Below are positions 10,560 to 23,455 of a stretch of 64,000 nucleotides of DNA, piece by piece. The notes beneath the pieces are model-generated. The model searched no databases. It was not told the DNA's origin and worked only from the letters and a program-made list of their open reading frames with translations. Source of the stretch: Zingiber officinale (taxonomy: Eukaryota > Streptophyta > Magnoliopsida > Zingiberales > Zingiberaceae); contig NC_055996.1 of the NCBI RefSeq assembly GCF_018446385.1, positions 131,364,532 to 131,428,531 of the forward strand. The letters are read 5' to 3'. Every line of letters begins with the position of its first letter. The stretch's first letter is position 1. A program made the position numbers and the translations under genes.

Positions 10560-12643
10560 ATTATTAAAAAGGGTTAGCTCTCCAATAAAATTTCTTTAAA
10601 TCCACGTCGCAGGCCACAAACTTCCAATTACGTTGATTAAAATATCTGCAATTAATGTATTGTTTTATTTTTTTAAAAAAACATCATGTAATTATTTTAG
10701 GTACCATTAGATTTATAAGAGATCTATTTTAAAAATTATTTTTGAGTTTAAACGGATTAAATAGTAGGATCATTATTAGATGTGTAAATAGGGTAGCTTA
10801 TGACATGACCTAACTTAGTCCTTGACCCGAGTACAATTCCTAGATTAAGAACAATCCTCGTGTTGAATCCATCTAAATATTTCAAACTATAAAAAATTAA
10901 AAACAATACCTAAAAATCTTAATTCATATCTATCGAAATTTATACCTGCTTTACACAAGTTCAATTTGGATGAGATTTTTTTTTGATATTTTTAAAAATA
11001 AAATGTACACTTAATATTTAAAAAATAAGGAATGCTCTTTTAATTATTACCCTTCAAATTTTCATAAAAAAAATGAATGTACTCGAGGTCTTTTGGAATA
11101 AAAAACCGTGGCTCAATTAGCATAAGTAATAACTCTATTATTATATAGACTATCTAGTACTAGTTCTTTTAAAAATTTATTTTGTTAATCACTTTGTCAT
11201 CACAAAGAATAATTAATATAAAAGCAAGTATGCAATAAGATTAGACTCAAATTTTGCAATATATCTTATTTTTGAAAAAAAAAATCACAATTATCTTAGA
11301 TCATCAATATTAGATTCACATAATTAAAATTTACATAACAATATAATTAAACAAATAGAAAAAAAACTCATGTCATATACTAACCTCTACAATATTAATA
11401 ATGGTCATAAAACGCCTATGAACTCTCTTTAATTAGGTATAGAAAGATACAACCAAACCAATATAAATGACTTGACTTTTACAACATCCAAACAAAACAA
11501 TGATAAAGGAACTTATAGAATGACCTAGCATCTAGAATATTAGAATTAGCCCTTGGTCAAAACTCCTCTTCCAATCGTCATCACTAACAACCCTACCACA
11601 ATGCAATGTCAAACTATTTGTAGAAAATTTACATCACAAAGATTTGAAATGGTAGCCAAATCAATGCCAATGGATAAAACAACCAATGGCTCTAAAACAC
11701 ATATGAACTCTCTTTAACTGGGTATACCAATGTAAATGACTTGACATTTACAACATCCAAACAAAACAATAGTAAAGAAATTTATAGAATGCCCAAGCAT
11801 CTAGAATATTAGAATTTACATTTGGTTAGAACTGCTCTTTCAATTGTCATCACTAACAACCCTACCATAATACAATGTCAGACTAATCATAGAAAATTTA
11901 CATCACAAAGATTTGTAATGGTAGTGAAAACAATGTCAATGGATAAGCAAGAGGATTTACCTTGCTCTCAACTGCAACCACAATTAGGGAAAATAGATTG
12001 CTCCTGGCCAATCATTAAACAATGCTAATGGATAAGCAAGAGGATTTACGTTGCTCTCAATTGCAACCAGAATTAGGGAAAATAGATTGCTCCTGGTCAA
12101 TCATTAAGAAGGATAAATTAATGGTTAATAGATCTGAACGTCAAAGAAAAATGAGTGTCTTCAATAGATAGATGGACTTGCTGCCCTCGTCAACTTTGGA
12201 TGAATCTGAAGGCTGGCATCATCTGTATTTTTAAATTCAAACAAATCATAATGCTTAGAACATATCACCTAAAAGAACACAAAAATGATAACATAAACAC
12301 TGTGATCTTGTCAAATTCATTAACTTCAAAATTAACATCTAAACATTCTAACAAAGACCTCTACATATCTTAATAAATGTTTACCATCTCAAAGGCGTTA
12401 TATGAGAAAAACAAAAAGTTACGAAATGAAAAATTATATTATTTTTGCTCATTAATAAATTTAAGGACTGTACACCTTTGTAATTATAGAACAATAACCA
12501 TGAATTCCATCTTATTTTCCTTAGCTTGTGCTCTCCTCTGATTATTTTGCTTGTGAATTATGCAAATTATATACATTAATAAATAAGTACAATTATTTTG
12601 ATTCTATAAATTTTATATCAAAATCTATATCTTGTATCCCCCA
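10560..12643. other. AT-rich spacer with nested tandem duplications
   Basis: I see no gene here. Two duplications stand out. A block at about 11400-11660 recurs at about 11690-11940: both copies contain ATGAACTCTCTTTAA followed by CATCTAGAATATTAGAATT. A second tandem repeat of about 88 bp covers 11930-12017 and 12020-12106 (GGATAAGCAAGAGGATTTAC in each). The right-hand end, about 12400-12643, lies just past the RBOH stop codon and probably includes its 3' untranslated region and polyadenylation signals. Confidence 0.6.
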
Positions 12644-15600
12644 TTAGAAGTGCTCTTTGTGGAAGTGGAAGCGTGTAGAAGTCCTGTGGCTCATCTCAAG
12701 TGACAAATTCCTCAGTTCTTTTGCTAGGGTTGGTGCTCCACAATAGAATACACCTGTCCCAAGTATTTGCATAGTTAACAATACTGATTTAAATGCGAGC
12801 TTAGTTATAACAAGGTAGTGATTTCAAAATTGATGAGAATAAATTCATAATCTTGGGGTTATGGAGCAGGGAAAGGGTTTGTATGTGAAGTAATTACCAA
12901 CTGTGGCATCCGGATGCTTCGAAGCTAGCTTAGTGAAGACTTCTTTCCAATTTGGCCTTGCAAAGTGAGTTCTCACCTGAGAAATTAATAACATCGGCAA
13001 CTAATGCTAAGGCATTTGATTCTAACACAATTGAGGACGGCACATTATGCAACATGATTCGTTTAATTATCTTGGAAAAGTTGTGATCAAAGCTTACTCG
13101 GGTGCCCGAGACAATATCAACTCCATGCTTTGCATGATTTAGAGCCTGTACCATTGAGAGGAGAGTAGTCCTCGCATCTCGCTCCTCATAAACACTCGTC
13201 AAGTAATTGTGCATCTCTATAACACCCTGTCCCAAAAAGAAAGGAGTTTGATTAAGCTATTTGGAATTTTCTTTATTTCTTCCCACCTTAAATATTCAAT
13301 TAAATTATCTTCTATGAAGAAACCTTTTTGTCCATGTCAGCTACATCATTCATCACTCCCTTAAACCATTCAAAGGATCCTGCCTCTCTAGTGACCCAGT
13401 AGAAGTGAGCACTGCTAGTTCTGTAGGATCTCTTCCTGTTGCTGCTACTGGATGTGGAAAGGCTGTAGCTAGTACTGCTAACGTCTGACCTGCTAGTTTC
13501 CATTGCCAGATCCTAAAAAAAATTACAGAAAGGACAAAAAACAAAACCAGATTCAGGTAAGAGACTATTCGATAAGGTCAAAGAACCATAAATTGCATCT
13601 TGTAAATCATGTAGACAAAATTTTACCATTAGTTCATCAGCTAACTTTATGTTGTTGAGTAGGTCCCTGAGAATGCTGATAAAAGGTGTGGCTCCTATGC
13701 CAAGTCCAACCAAAAGTAGAACATCGTAATTTCTGAAATCTTGTGCTGGGGCACCATAAGGTCCATCGACAAACAATCGTGGCAAGCTGCACGATAGTTG
13801 AATTACAGGTTAGTTCTTATTCCCTTGTGAGTAGCTTTAGAAATGTCTTTTGCTGTAACTTAGTTAGCTTGATCACCTTTTCTGTCCCAGCAAACCTAAC
13901 CCATCAAACGTAGCTTTTCCTACCAAGTGTGGCGTGAAGTACTTCTCCACAAATATGCGTTTGAGCTCCTGGGTCCAGTCTCCACTGGTTCGAATGTGAA
14001 CGCTGAGGTAGTCATCACCAGGGGCCGATGTAATAGAGAATGGATGCCTGTCATCATGAAAAAAATGCTAGTTTTTAGCATTCCAATGGGGGATGAACTC
14101 CAATAGTTGGGTATGGAGAATGAGCTTCGGTATGAACCATTCAAATGGGGAGATGGCAGGGCACTGCAGAAATATGTATTGTCCACTTCGATAGCGAAAT
14201 CCATGTGGTTTGGACATTGTCACCGTTAACACGTTACCAGGTAGTAATGAGACCTGCATTGATTTTGATTATAGATAATAATGTGGCATCAGTTCATCAC
14301 ATTAATTGAAATAGTTCATTATTCTTTACTGAAAAATAAAAAATTGGGAAAGTTGAAGGATAATATGAGCATATTGTCCTTAGCCAAAAAATTTCAGGAA
14401 CACAGATGGAAGAAGCATTTACCTTTAAGATCTTGACGGAGTAAGCTTGGGACCGGAAAGCTCTTAGATTTCGCTCCCCCACATAGAGCAGCAATGGAAC
14501 ACAGATGTACATCCATGTCTGTTTAATTCACTTAGATAGTTAGATTAACTAATTAATTTGATGGCCTTTACAAGTACAATAACTATGTGTTCTTGAAGCA
14601 AGGAATTCTGCGCAGAGGGCCACATAATTAGCACAGTGGTACTTTAATCGATATAAATTGCAATTACATTAGCTGAAAAAACATACTTTTTTTTAATAAA
14701 TGGAAGACAAAAAGCTTACAAAGATTAATTGAGGGCTTACAGTAGACTGAACATATGAGAAAATGGTTTAACTTTTAAATTGTTTTCCACAACTGTATTC
14801 TAGTTGAGGTAATGTTTTAAAAATTAGAGATCTATATTAAATCCAAGCACAGTTTCGTTGAGGTGCTACTGTCCAAATGGTTCAACAAGCTCAGTTATAT
14901 TTGACAAACAATAAAACAAGAGCGTAGTGACTTTATCCCTAATTGCAAGCCTTGGCTTGTGGTAGGCCTTCTTAAAGAAAAGAAAATAGACAAACCCCAA
15001 CATGTGACAGGCACACCACTAACGGATTCCCCATTGCAAAGAACCATACGGGAAAAACATATAATATCCAAAAGATATCCAAGTTATACCAATTAAACTT
15101 GATGGAAGAAAATTGTGTCAGGATGTTGATTCTTAAATGAAGGGGATCCTTAGCACAATGGTAAAGATGTTGCCGTATGACCTAAAGATCACGGGTTCGA
15201 GTCGGAGAAAACATCCTCTTGTAATGCGGGAAAGTCAAAATGTTCTATTATTAAGAAGCTTCATGCACCGAACTGCCCTTTTACGTAGATTCTTAAATGT
15301 TCCATTATTAAGAATGTCCATAAGTCAAAATTCAATTTCAAATAAAATAGATGTACATAGGACCATGAATTGACAGAAGAATTAACATAAAAGTGAACAT
15401 ATTTTGGCAAAAACACTACTTTCAAAAATCTTGCAATTAGTTTCATAATCAATTAGTTAAATAGGGATATGTATGAACTATTTCATAAGTAGATTGTCAT
15501 AAACTAATTTCTCAAATAAATGAGAAATTAATGTTCAAAACTATTCGAATGGTAAAGAAAATTATGAGATTCGTTGATTTAATTTGACTTGATCAGAGGA

Positions 15601-18600
15601 AGCCATGAGCTTTTACACAAGCGTGGTCAATGAACATGATGCATACTTAATTCATATGGGACTAAAAGTCAAGTAAATTCTAAAAATGCACAAAATTGAA
15701 TGGACCAAAATCAAGATGGGCTAACCTATCGGCAAGATGGCCGAGATCAAAGAAAGCAATAACACCCTATTTATTGGACTTAATTTTGATTACTAAACTC
15801 TTGACTAACAACCCTCAATTAAACTCAATTGTCATGGCATAATGGGTTTCCAATTAGAAAACCCAACTCGGTCTCAAATCAAGGAACTTCTCAATGAATG
15901 ATTTTGATTGTCTTAAATTAGAAACTCCACTCATGATGTCCTAAGTAAATATTTTTTATTGTTTTAATCAAAATTAAAAGCTCCTAACTCAATGAATTTC
16001 GATCATTTGGTTAAAATCAAAAATCAAATAAGGAGATCTATTCTTCTAATGACTTCGCTCTTCCGGCGCCACAACAATAGTGCCAAATGGAGTCAAAGGC
16101 AGTTGGCACTATTCGGTGCGTTAATATTTGAATAGTAAAGTGAACTCTTACCTTATTAATGTGTGTTTTCATCCCATGTGGTTATATCTCCATTATAAAT
16201 AAGATCGCACTATTCTTGATCAAATCACTCTTGACTCAATTGGCAATTTCTCCTCTTGAGTTCTTCTCCTTCTCTACTCTCGAGTTCAAATGATTCAAAA
16301 ATTTGCAAGGATTCAAAATTTGGACTGTTCCTAATTTGAATCGAAAGTCATATCTTTTTGCTCCTTATGCTACCTCTTCATTATAAGTAAATTCTCACTA
16401 CTCTTGAATCACTCTTGACTCAAGTAGCAATTTCTCCTCTTGAGCTCTTCTCCTTCTCTACTCTCTAAAGAGTTCCAAGATTTCGAAAGTTTGCAAGAAT
16501 TCAAAATCTGGGTCCTATTTTAAGTCAAAAGTAATATCATGGTTTTCAATAAATCATAAGCACCTATCTTAAAGAGAGAAGGTGTTTAATACCTCGACCT
16601 AAAAAATTTGATATGCCTACCTGAAAAGGATTGTCATCATCCAAAGGAGTGACAATAGTGATTCGTCTACCTAACTCGAAGGCTTATTTCAATAGCTAAA
16701 AGTAAATCATTGGTGATGACCATCCTAAGGGGTTTGACAATTCTTCCAAAAAAGAATGCTTCAACAATAGGAAGAGTTGTCTCAAGAATTCTCAAGTGAC
16801 ACAATCTATGTCATCATACTAACATCCAGCCGGCTCAAGTCATTCACTTATCGACGAGTTGACTAACCGCACTTACCCCTATTGATTGATTTTGACAGAT
16901 TTCATGAAACAAGTTTATAAAAAAACTAGACCCATACATATTCCATTCGCTTTATTGACCAAAAGAAACAAGAAAGTTTGATTCATTAGTGGTTCAGAAG
17001 TCAGAAGGAATAATTTCATTGGAGCTTTTTTTGAGTAATTAAGCTGACAAACATGACTCACCAAATGAGGGGCAACATGAAATACAAACAGACAAGAAAT
17101 ACAAGGTGACAGTCATACCAATGCTTAGAGAACAATCTAATAGAGAAATGATTAAATTAAGCTTGAACAGATTCCTAAAAGATAGAATTAATAGGTATTT
17201 TTCAAAAAAGGACCAGAAAAAAAGATGGCAAACGACAAATTAACAAGTGTACTAAAATGGATAGCAAACTTTATTTACTTCTGTTAAAATGATGCCACAA
17301 TTTCTAGTAGTTTAATCCAACCCATTTTCCACATGTTTGCACTGACAATGCTCCTAGGGGTATGACTACAACATGCTCACTAATGAGGCAGCCAGAACTT
17401 CTTAGTAATTAAGATATGAAATGATACAGTGGCCTCTCCTAAGGGCCACCTCAATAATTGCAAGGTGAAGTTTCTACCTAACTTTGGAATTTAATAAGGC
17501 AAAACAACACATATCCTTTCATGTGAAGTGTTGCGCAAGCCTTGGGTGAGGTCAACACTAATAAATACATATTTATTGCCCCAGCTGTTTCAAACTCTTG
17601 CGCAGGGTACTCTACAGTCAACCATCAATTTAATTTGATGAAAGAAACTAGAAGTGTAATGGTCATACATGTGGCGAAAAGTAGGAATCGGGAGAAAAAA
17701 AGAAGTGGACGGTACCAAATTCATAACTCCTATGTCAAACCTGTCAGCTACTCCAAAAATGTGGAACCGTCACATCAGCGACCCCCCTAGAGCCGGTCCC
17801 ACGGATATGGAGGGAGGTAAATGCAGGTACACAGGTAGAAAGTGCATAGCGGAGACGTTAACCCCAGGCAGTGACACCCCGGGGATCGACCCTTGGACCT
17901 TTCAGTCACAAAATCATGCACTCCCCATCTGTACTACGCCCTGGGGACAAACCTGTCAGCTACTCCAGCTGGTATTATTGATGGTCCCAGATTTTGAACG
18001 AGAAGAAAGTCAAGTGTCTATTTTTTTTCTCCCATTGAAACGAAAGTGTACGTTGTAAATCTTCGTTAAGCGAATTTCTTAAGTATGTTATCCACTTAAT
18101 CCATGCAAAAAAAATAAAAAATCCAATGTCCAAATTTCCAATTTTGTTCTAGATTGCAAGGTAAAAGAAAAAGATAGCGAGGAATTCGTGAAATAACCAC
18201 ATACCGTTCGCTGGTACCACCTGTGGATGAGGTAAACGAAGTAGCCGTGGAGGAGGAGGAGAAGGTAGACGAGGGCGAGGAGGTGGTGTGAGTACCAAAA
18301 GGCGTTGAAGCCGGTGAGGCGATTGAGAGGGAAGGGGAGGCGAACGCCGTTCTTCCGGAAGCGATGCGTCGCAAGAGTGAAGGAGACGGACATCAGCACC
18401 ACCATTGCAATCCCCGTCAACCCCTCCACCCCCACCACCAAGCTCCCGTACGTCGGCCTGACCCGTCCAAAGTACCTTTCCACCAATTGGTAGTGTGCCG
18501 GCGACGCGTTAGTCAGCCGTGGGAAGTCGCACGCCAAGTGATTCCCCGCGTGTAGCAGAATCCCGATCACAATGGCGGTTGCAATCATCTGAAATTAAGT

Positions 18601-20952
18601 AATAAAATGATGATCAATCGTGCTCCGGTGAGGCAAATCACTAAGGACAAGAAATCCATGTTACAATTAACATAGGGAAGAGAACAAGAGCTTCGGTGGG
18701 TAGCCACGGGTGTCCCACCATCGCCACGAGGTCCGCAGTGACTTCCAAAGTACAGCTGCTGCGAGCGGGGACCTCAACCCGTCGCATGCCAGGCGTGGAC
18801 CCCTGGTACAGGAGGCGACGGCGCCGCCGGTACGCAGGCACAATCAAATGCTGGCCACCGTGATAGGTGGCAGCATAATGTAGCGGGAGCGTTTAGGTAA
18901 AATTAAATCGTAAAAAGGTTGGAGCTTTGCGATATTCTGACAGCTCATGAAGAGAAAAGAAAAAGAGGGAAGAAGACCATTAATGAAAGCTTTCGAGGAA
19001 TCGAATCGTTGAAGTGAACGTATGTCTGCCAGAAAAAGTACGTCAAAGCGTGGGATTTGCCTACCTTGTGGAAGGTGATGTTGTCGTCGAAGGGGACGAA
19101 GAGACGAGCGCGGGTTGAGCGGAGCCAGGTGAGGGTGTTCCGGCAGACAGGGAACAGGACGAGAGCCATGTTGAGCTTGAGCGTCTCGGCGGCACCCTTG
19201 GCGACGGGGAGGCAGTAGCCCATCACCCTGAACGCCGACCGGTGCCGGTATTGAGCAAACTTCCAGGCGAACAGGGCTGCCATGGTGATCATCCACACCG
19301 CCACCACCCACGCCCGCTGCCAGTTCTCCCTCGCCGCCATCTGTAGCCTATCCGCAGCCCGGCGAATGCTGAACCGGGGACGCCGCCGCCGCTGATGCTG
19401 CTGTTTCGGCCCACTTGCACCTCCGGCAGTGATGTTTTGGCTCCACGCAGCGGCACTCGCAGAGCTCAGAGGCCGGCTGTAGTTCATGTAGGTGTCCCGT
19501 TGTAGCAGCAGAGCCTCCAGCTGCCATAGCTGCAGCCAACCGGGATTAAAAGGGCCTTCGTCTCCCAATCGATCGACCAATAATTAGAAAACAAAATTAT
19601 GGCGTGTGACGTTCACCTCGATGTAGCCAAGGTTTTCAGGATCCAGTTCTTCCATAATGAGCGCCGCGTACTCCTCTGCCTGCTCTTTGAGCTTCGCGAG
19701 CTTGTTAGCTGAAGCGCTCAGAATTATCAACTGCAATCGAACACAAAGAGTTTTCTTTGAAATCACATCCGAACAATGATATTGAAGAAGCTGCAATTAG
19801 CTCACCTCTTGGACCTCCTGTCTTGTTATCCTCCCATCCACATTGGTATCGGCCCTATCACAAACAGAACAAATTAAAGATGATGAACAAAGTCTAGTAC
19901 CAACACAAACAGAACAAATTACAGAAGAGGAATAACCTACAAACAATCAATTCTTAAGAGAAAAAGAAAATTGAGATTTTATTATGGTCACAAGTCTTAA
20001 GTTGTTACAGGATACATACATGTCGAAGAATATTTGGAGGCGAGCGTCGAAGCTTTGATCTGAGATTTGGAGCCAGAAATCGTGGAGTTCTTCTTTGGTG
20101 ACCCGCTCCAAGTTCTGTCTCCGCCGCCTCGCCAAGGCGTCGAAGATGCCCACAGCGAACTCCTTCGAATCCACCATTCCTGTTTAGTGACGAAATCTAA
20201 GAAATGAAACCTCTCTGGTGCTTGGATGAATTTCACCAGGCGTTAACCCAATTCCGACTCAAATAATAGCGTGTTTGAGATAGAAAATGACCAATGCATT
20301 CGCCGAAGTCCTCCCGGGAAAGTAAGCCATCCTCGGCGAGAGCAGCGAACCGGGCCTCAACCCGTCGCCAGAGCTCTCCAGCATCCCCCGCCGCGGCCCC
20401 CACAGTCGTTCGGCTGATGAATCGTAGCCCCTTCAGCGCCCTCTGGGCTCCGGATCGCGTCCGCTCCAGCCGCGCCCGGATCCGCCGCGATTCGCGCGAC
20501 GAAATGGCCGCTGCGGGCGGCGGGAGAGGACTCGACCCAGCCGCCGACGCCGCCTCCTCCGCCGCCAGCATCTCGGCCAGGGTCCGACGCGGCGTGGGCG
20601 ACAGCAACCAGGAAAACTTGCGCCGTATCCGCGACGCCGTCGACGAGCACTGGCTCAAGCTCCCAGACGACTCCCGTGCCGCAAACGGGGTCTCCATGGC
20701 GGCGGCCGATGTCGGGGTGACGCTCCGCACCACCATCGACTCCTCGTCGAGCTCCAGCATCACCTCCACCAGATCGCTCTGGTCGTTGAGGAAAACCGGC
20801 AGCATTCCTCCGCCGCCACTGTAACGGTCGCCTCCACACCCCTGGACGACGGACTCATCGCTGGACTCCTCATCCTCGGCAAGGATGTCGGCGATCCGCC
20901 TGTGCCTAGACTTCCGGTTGTTTCCGCCGCCCGACGACGGCGTCCTCCCCAT
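12644..20952 (-). CDS. RBOH: Respiratory burst NADPH oxidase (RBOH), 14 exons
   Basis: Plasma-membrane NADPH oxidase that moves electrons from NADPH through FAD and two haems to make extracellular superoxide for defence and growth signalling. Exons with GT-AG borders: 20292-20952, 20020-20179, 19806-19854, 19617-19730, 19065-19529, 18205-18588, 14423-14518, 14138-14253, 13877-14047, 13627-13786, 13324-13512, 13098-13226, 12898-12976, 12644-12753. They total 2883 nt and join in frame to 960 aa, normal for the family. Seen in order: Ser-rich N-terminus; EF-hand loop ([12 protein letters not shown], about 276-287) and a weaker second one near 320; transmembrane segments with His at 496, 500, 584, 585 and 597 as haem-ligand candidates; FAD motif HPFSITS (683-689); NADPH motifs [10 protein letters not shown] (746-755) and [10 protein letters not shown] (765-774); C-terminus HKEHF. 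The NADPH-domain insert suggests an RBOHE-like member, which is only a guess. Intron 6 is unusually long (3.7 kb). The gene looks intact. Confidence 0.95.
15140..15287 (+). mobile_element. Au-type SINE in RBOH intron 6
   Basis: This 148-bp insertion is flanked by a perfect 12-bp target duplication, GATTCTTAAATG, at 15128-15139 and 15288-15299. It starts with a tRNA-like pol III promoter: box A around TAGCACAATGGTAAAG and box B around GGTTCGAGTC. It ends with GCACCGAACTGCCCTTTT, matching the conserved 3' end of plant Au SINEs as I recall it. It is non-coding and mobilised by LINE machinery. It is antisense to the RBOH gene. Confidence 0.88.
16180..16485. repeat. Diverged direct repeats in RBOH intron 6
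   Basis: A segment beginning near 16190 (CATTATAAATAAG, then AATCACTCTTGACTCAA and CAATTTCTCCTCTTGAG) recurs near 16380 with about 85-90 percent agreement by eye, spaced about 190 bp. The spacing and TATA-like start resemble LTR or promoter-type sequence, but no coding remnant is nearby. Confidence 0.6.
17756..17947 (-). mobile_element. tRNA-derived SINE in RBOH intron 6
   Basis: This insertion of about 192 bp is flanked by a perfect 20-bp target duplication (CAAACCTGTCAGCTACTCCA) at 17736-17755 and 17948-17967. On the minus strand it has a box A-like GGCGTAGTACAGATGGGG, a box B GGGTCGATCCCC about 30 bases on, and ends in a short T run at the target duplication. It is GC-rich compared with the intron. 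It belongs to a different SINE family from the one at 15.1 kb and lies in the same orientation as the RBOH transcript. Confidence 0.85.
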
Positions 20953-22532
20953 CTCCCCGGTGCGCCACCCTCCCTCCCTATCTCGATCGTCCTTGATTTC
21001 TATACTTTTCCTCCATTAATCAAACAATTTAATGTACCACTTCCTCTCATCTCCATAAATCGACCTCCCTTCGCCATGCTTTGATCATGAGAACTCCACC
21101 CATTAAAGTAACTTAAACCAGATTTTTTTTAAAATAAAAGAAATAATTAAAAATTAAAAAAGAGTGTGTTTAAGTTTTTTATTTCGTTCCACGGCAACGA
21201 TTTCTCTAAAATTAGCACTAATCTCAAGTCACTTTAATACGATGAGCGGCGCAGCTGCAGGAAGACGAAAATACCCTTCACGTCGACGTAACTCCGTATC
21301 GAGACGGCAAGGTAGATTAGTTAATTCAGACATAACCAAGGGTAGTTTTGGTACGTCGTAACATGGGCCGTTGGGTCCAGCTAATTTCTAGCTGTGACGT
21401 GCGATGGAGAAAGGGATGGCGGAGCGGTTCGTTCACAGGCCCACCGACTGGCCACTCGATTGACTAATTTACCCTCGTACATTTAAATATCTCCTTTTGT
21501 TTTAATTTAGTTGTTGCAGTATCGCACCAGTCGTTTATCACGTGAAGCGAAAAACACACACTGTTTCATAGAAGCGTCGAGAAGCTTCTCGCTTATTAAT
21601 TTACTAATCATAAAAACCAGTGGCAAATGTGTCTATTTCACAACAAAAGGAGGGTAAATTCGGGAGTTCAAATTTGAGAGCCTGCCGCCTAGGGAACTCG
21701 GTGGGAAAAATAGACCGACCGATAGGAACCGGCTCGGTTTGGTCGGACTGTACCAGCCTTTTGATGACAAGGAAAGTCTTCGCGCGGCTCGGGTCAAACA
21801 AATTGTGTGTGACCATTTAATGTGTGATTGGGCGTTTATCTACATTTCAAACCATTTAATTTAATGCACGAAATAATGTTATGGCATTTGCAAATCACCA
21901 AAATGAGTTTAAGAATGATGAAATAATTTTAACAATAACATTGAGAGAAGACAAAGTGTGTGTACATTTTCGTTGTTATGTTTTACAATTAGCACATTGG
22001 TATTATTGCGAGTATAATTCTACAAAAATAACTCAATCAAGTTATGTGAAGTGGCAATTCACAAATTCAATCTGTTACAAACAATCTTCTGCAGCAAGCA
22101 CAACAGATGAACTTTGGTCAGATTTGCTCGATCCAAAGCATGGAGTCTATATCACTAATAATAAGTTGGATGCTGTGGACAATAATAAGTTTTTTTAAAG
22201 ATTTTAATAAATCTCCTAGTCTATTTGTAAAATTATTAACTCATGTACTTATTTTTTAAAATATTATTTTTTTTCTAGTCTCTTCGTACCTCTATCCACC
22301 TATATCTGAGTGGCGGTTGCTGGAATAGCTAAGTAGAGGTAGTTGCAAAAATCATAGTTAAGTTGGTCAAATGATTGTGTGGCTAGCTTAGCTTATTGAT
22401 ATTATATACTTTAAATACTCACTGTCGAGCTTTCCTTTTATTGTTAATGGTCCGGCGAAGTAGCTTCCTGTCAATGTTAACACTATAGAAATCAAATTGA
22501 GAAAAAAATAGGATTTATTTTATTATGAACAT

Positions 22533-22564
<32 letters not shown>

Positions 22565-22720
22565 GTTACACGTGTTAATAAAAAGTTACACAATGAACGT
22601 GTTTACATCGTTAGATTAAATACAAATATAAAAAATCTATCCTTAATAACTAATCAATAGAAAAATCTAATAATAATAATAATAATATAAATTAAGATCC
22701 TCTCTCAAACGCATGATACT
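20953..22720. other. Region upstream of RBOH, no recognisable gene
   Basis: The first few hundred bases should contain the RBOH promoter and 5' leader. A weak minus-strand TATA-like AAGTATAGAAAT lies near 21000, within 60 bases of the start codon; I do not claim it. About 21360-21840 has mixed base composition. A 105-aa open frame at 21881-22198 on the plus strand has no family features I recognise. An uninterrupted run of about 24 A lies at 22540-22564 and a short AAT microsatellite at about 22670-22686. Confidence 0.5.
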
Positions 22721-23455
22721 ATAACTATAAGTATTAAGAGTTTATTAGATAAGAAACGAAAGCGTGAAGTAGAATGTAGTTTGATAAACATATTAATAAT
22801 TTGTAAATTAAAAGGAATGAATGGTAACGTGATGGTGTCAAGTTGAAGATGATGACAAGTAATGTGACAATCAATTTAAATATCGTCTGCTCATAAAAAA
22901 TTGAATTAAGCGCATTTTGAATACACACTAATTATCACAATATAACGGAGTAAGTTGATGAAGAGATATACACATATCCGTAAACAACCAATGTAATCAA
23001 ACTATCTCACAAGTAATTGAGGTCATGACATAATACTTAGCTTCTATGGAAGATTTAAAAATAACATTTTGTTTCTTTACTCTTCCAAGAAATGAGGGAA
23101 TCACAAAAAAAATACAAAAGCTAATGGTAGATTTATGATCCATAGGATCTTCAACCCAATTATCATCAAAGTATGCACACAACTCCAGAAATGAAGTAAA
23201 AGGAAATAAAATACTTTGAAATTGAGTACCCCGAAGACGAAGAATAACATCTCAATGAATTGTAGTTGGTACTGTGACAAACTGATTAACCACATGAACA
23301 GTATGTGCAATATCTGGACGAGTTACAATGAGATAAACTAAGCTTCCAACAATAGTTCGATACAAACTAGAATCCAACAAAGATGGGTCATTAGATGGAG
23401 AATAGCGAGCATTACTCTCAGTAGGAATATCAAAAACTATATTATCAGTAAGACG

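Noticed and set aside
15140..15215. tRNA gene at the box A/box B sequence
   Set aside because: The pol III promoter is followed by a SINE body and flanked by a target duplication, and no cloverleaf is complete.
20294..20839. Open frames of 176 aa (plus strand) and 160 aa (second minus-strand frame) over RBOH exon 1
   Set aside because: They are shadows of GC-rich exon 1 and have no start context or family features.
21881..22198. 105-aa frame as a host gene
   Set aside because: No recognisable motif, AT-rich codon use and no neighbouring exons. It cannot be supported.
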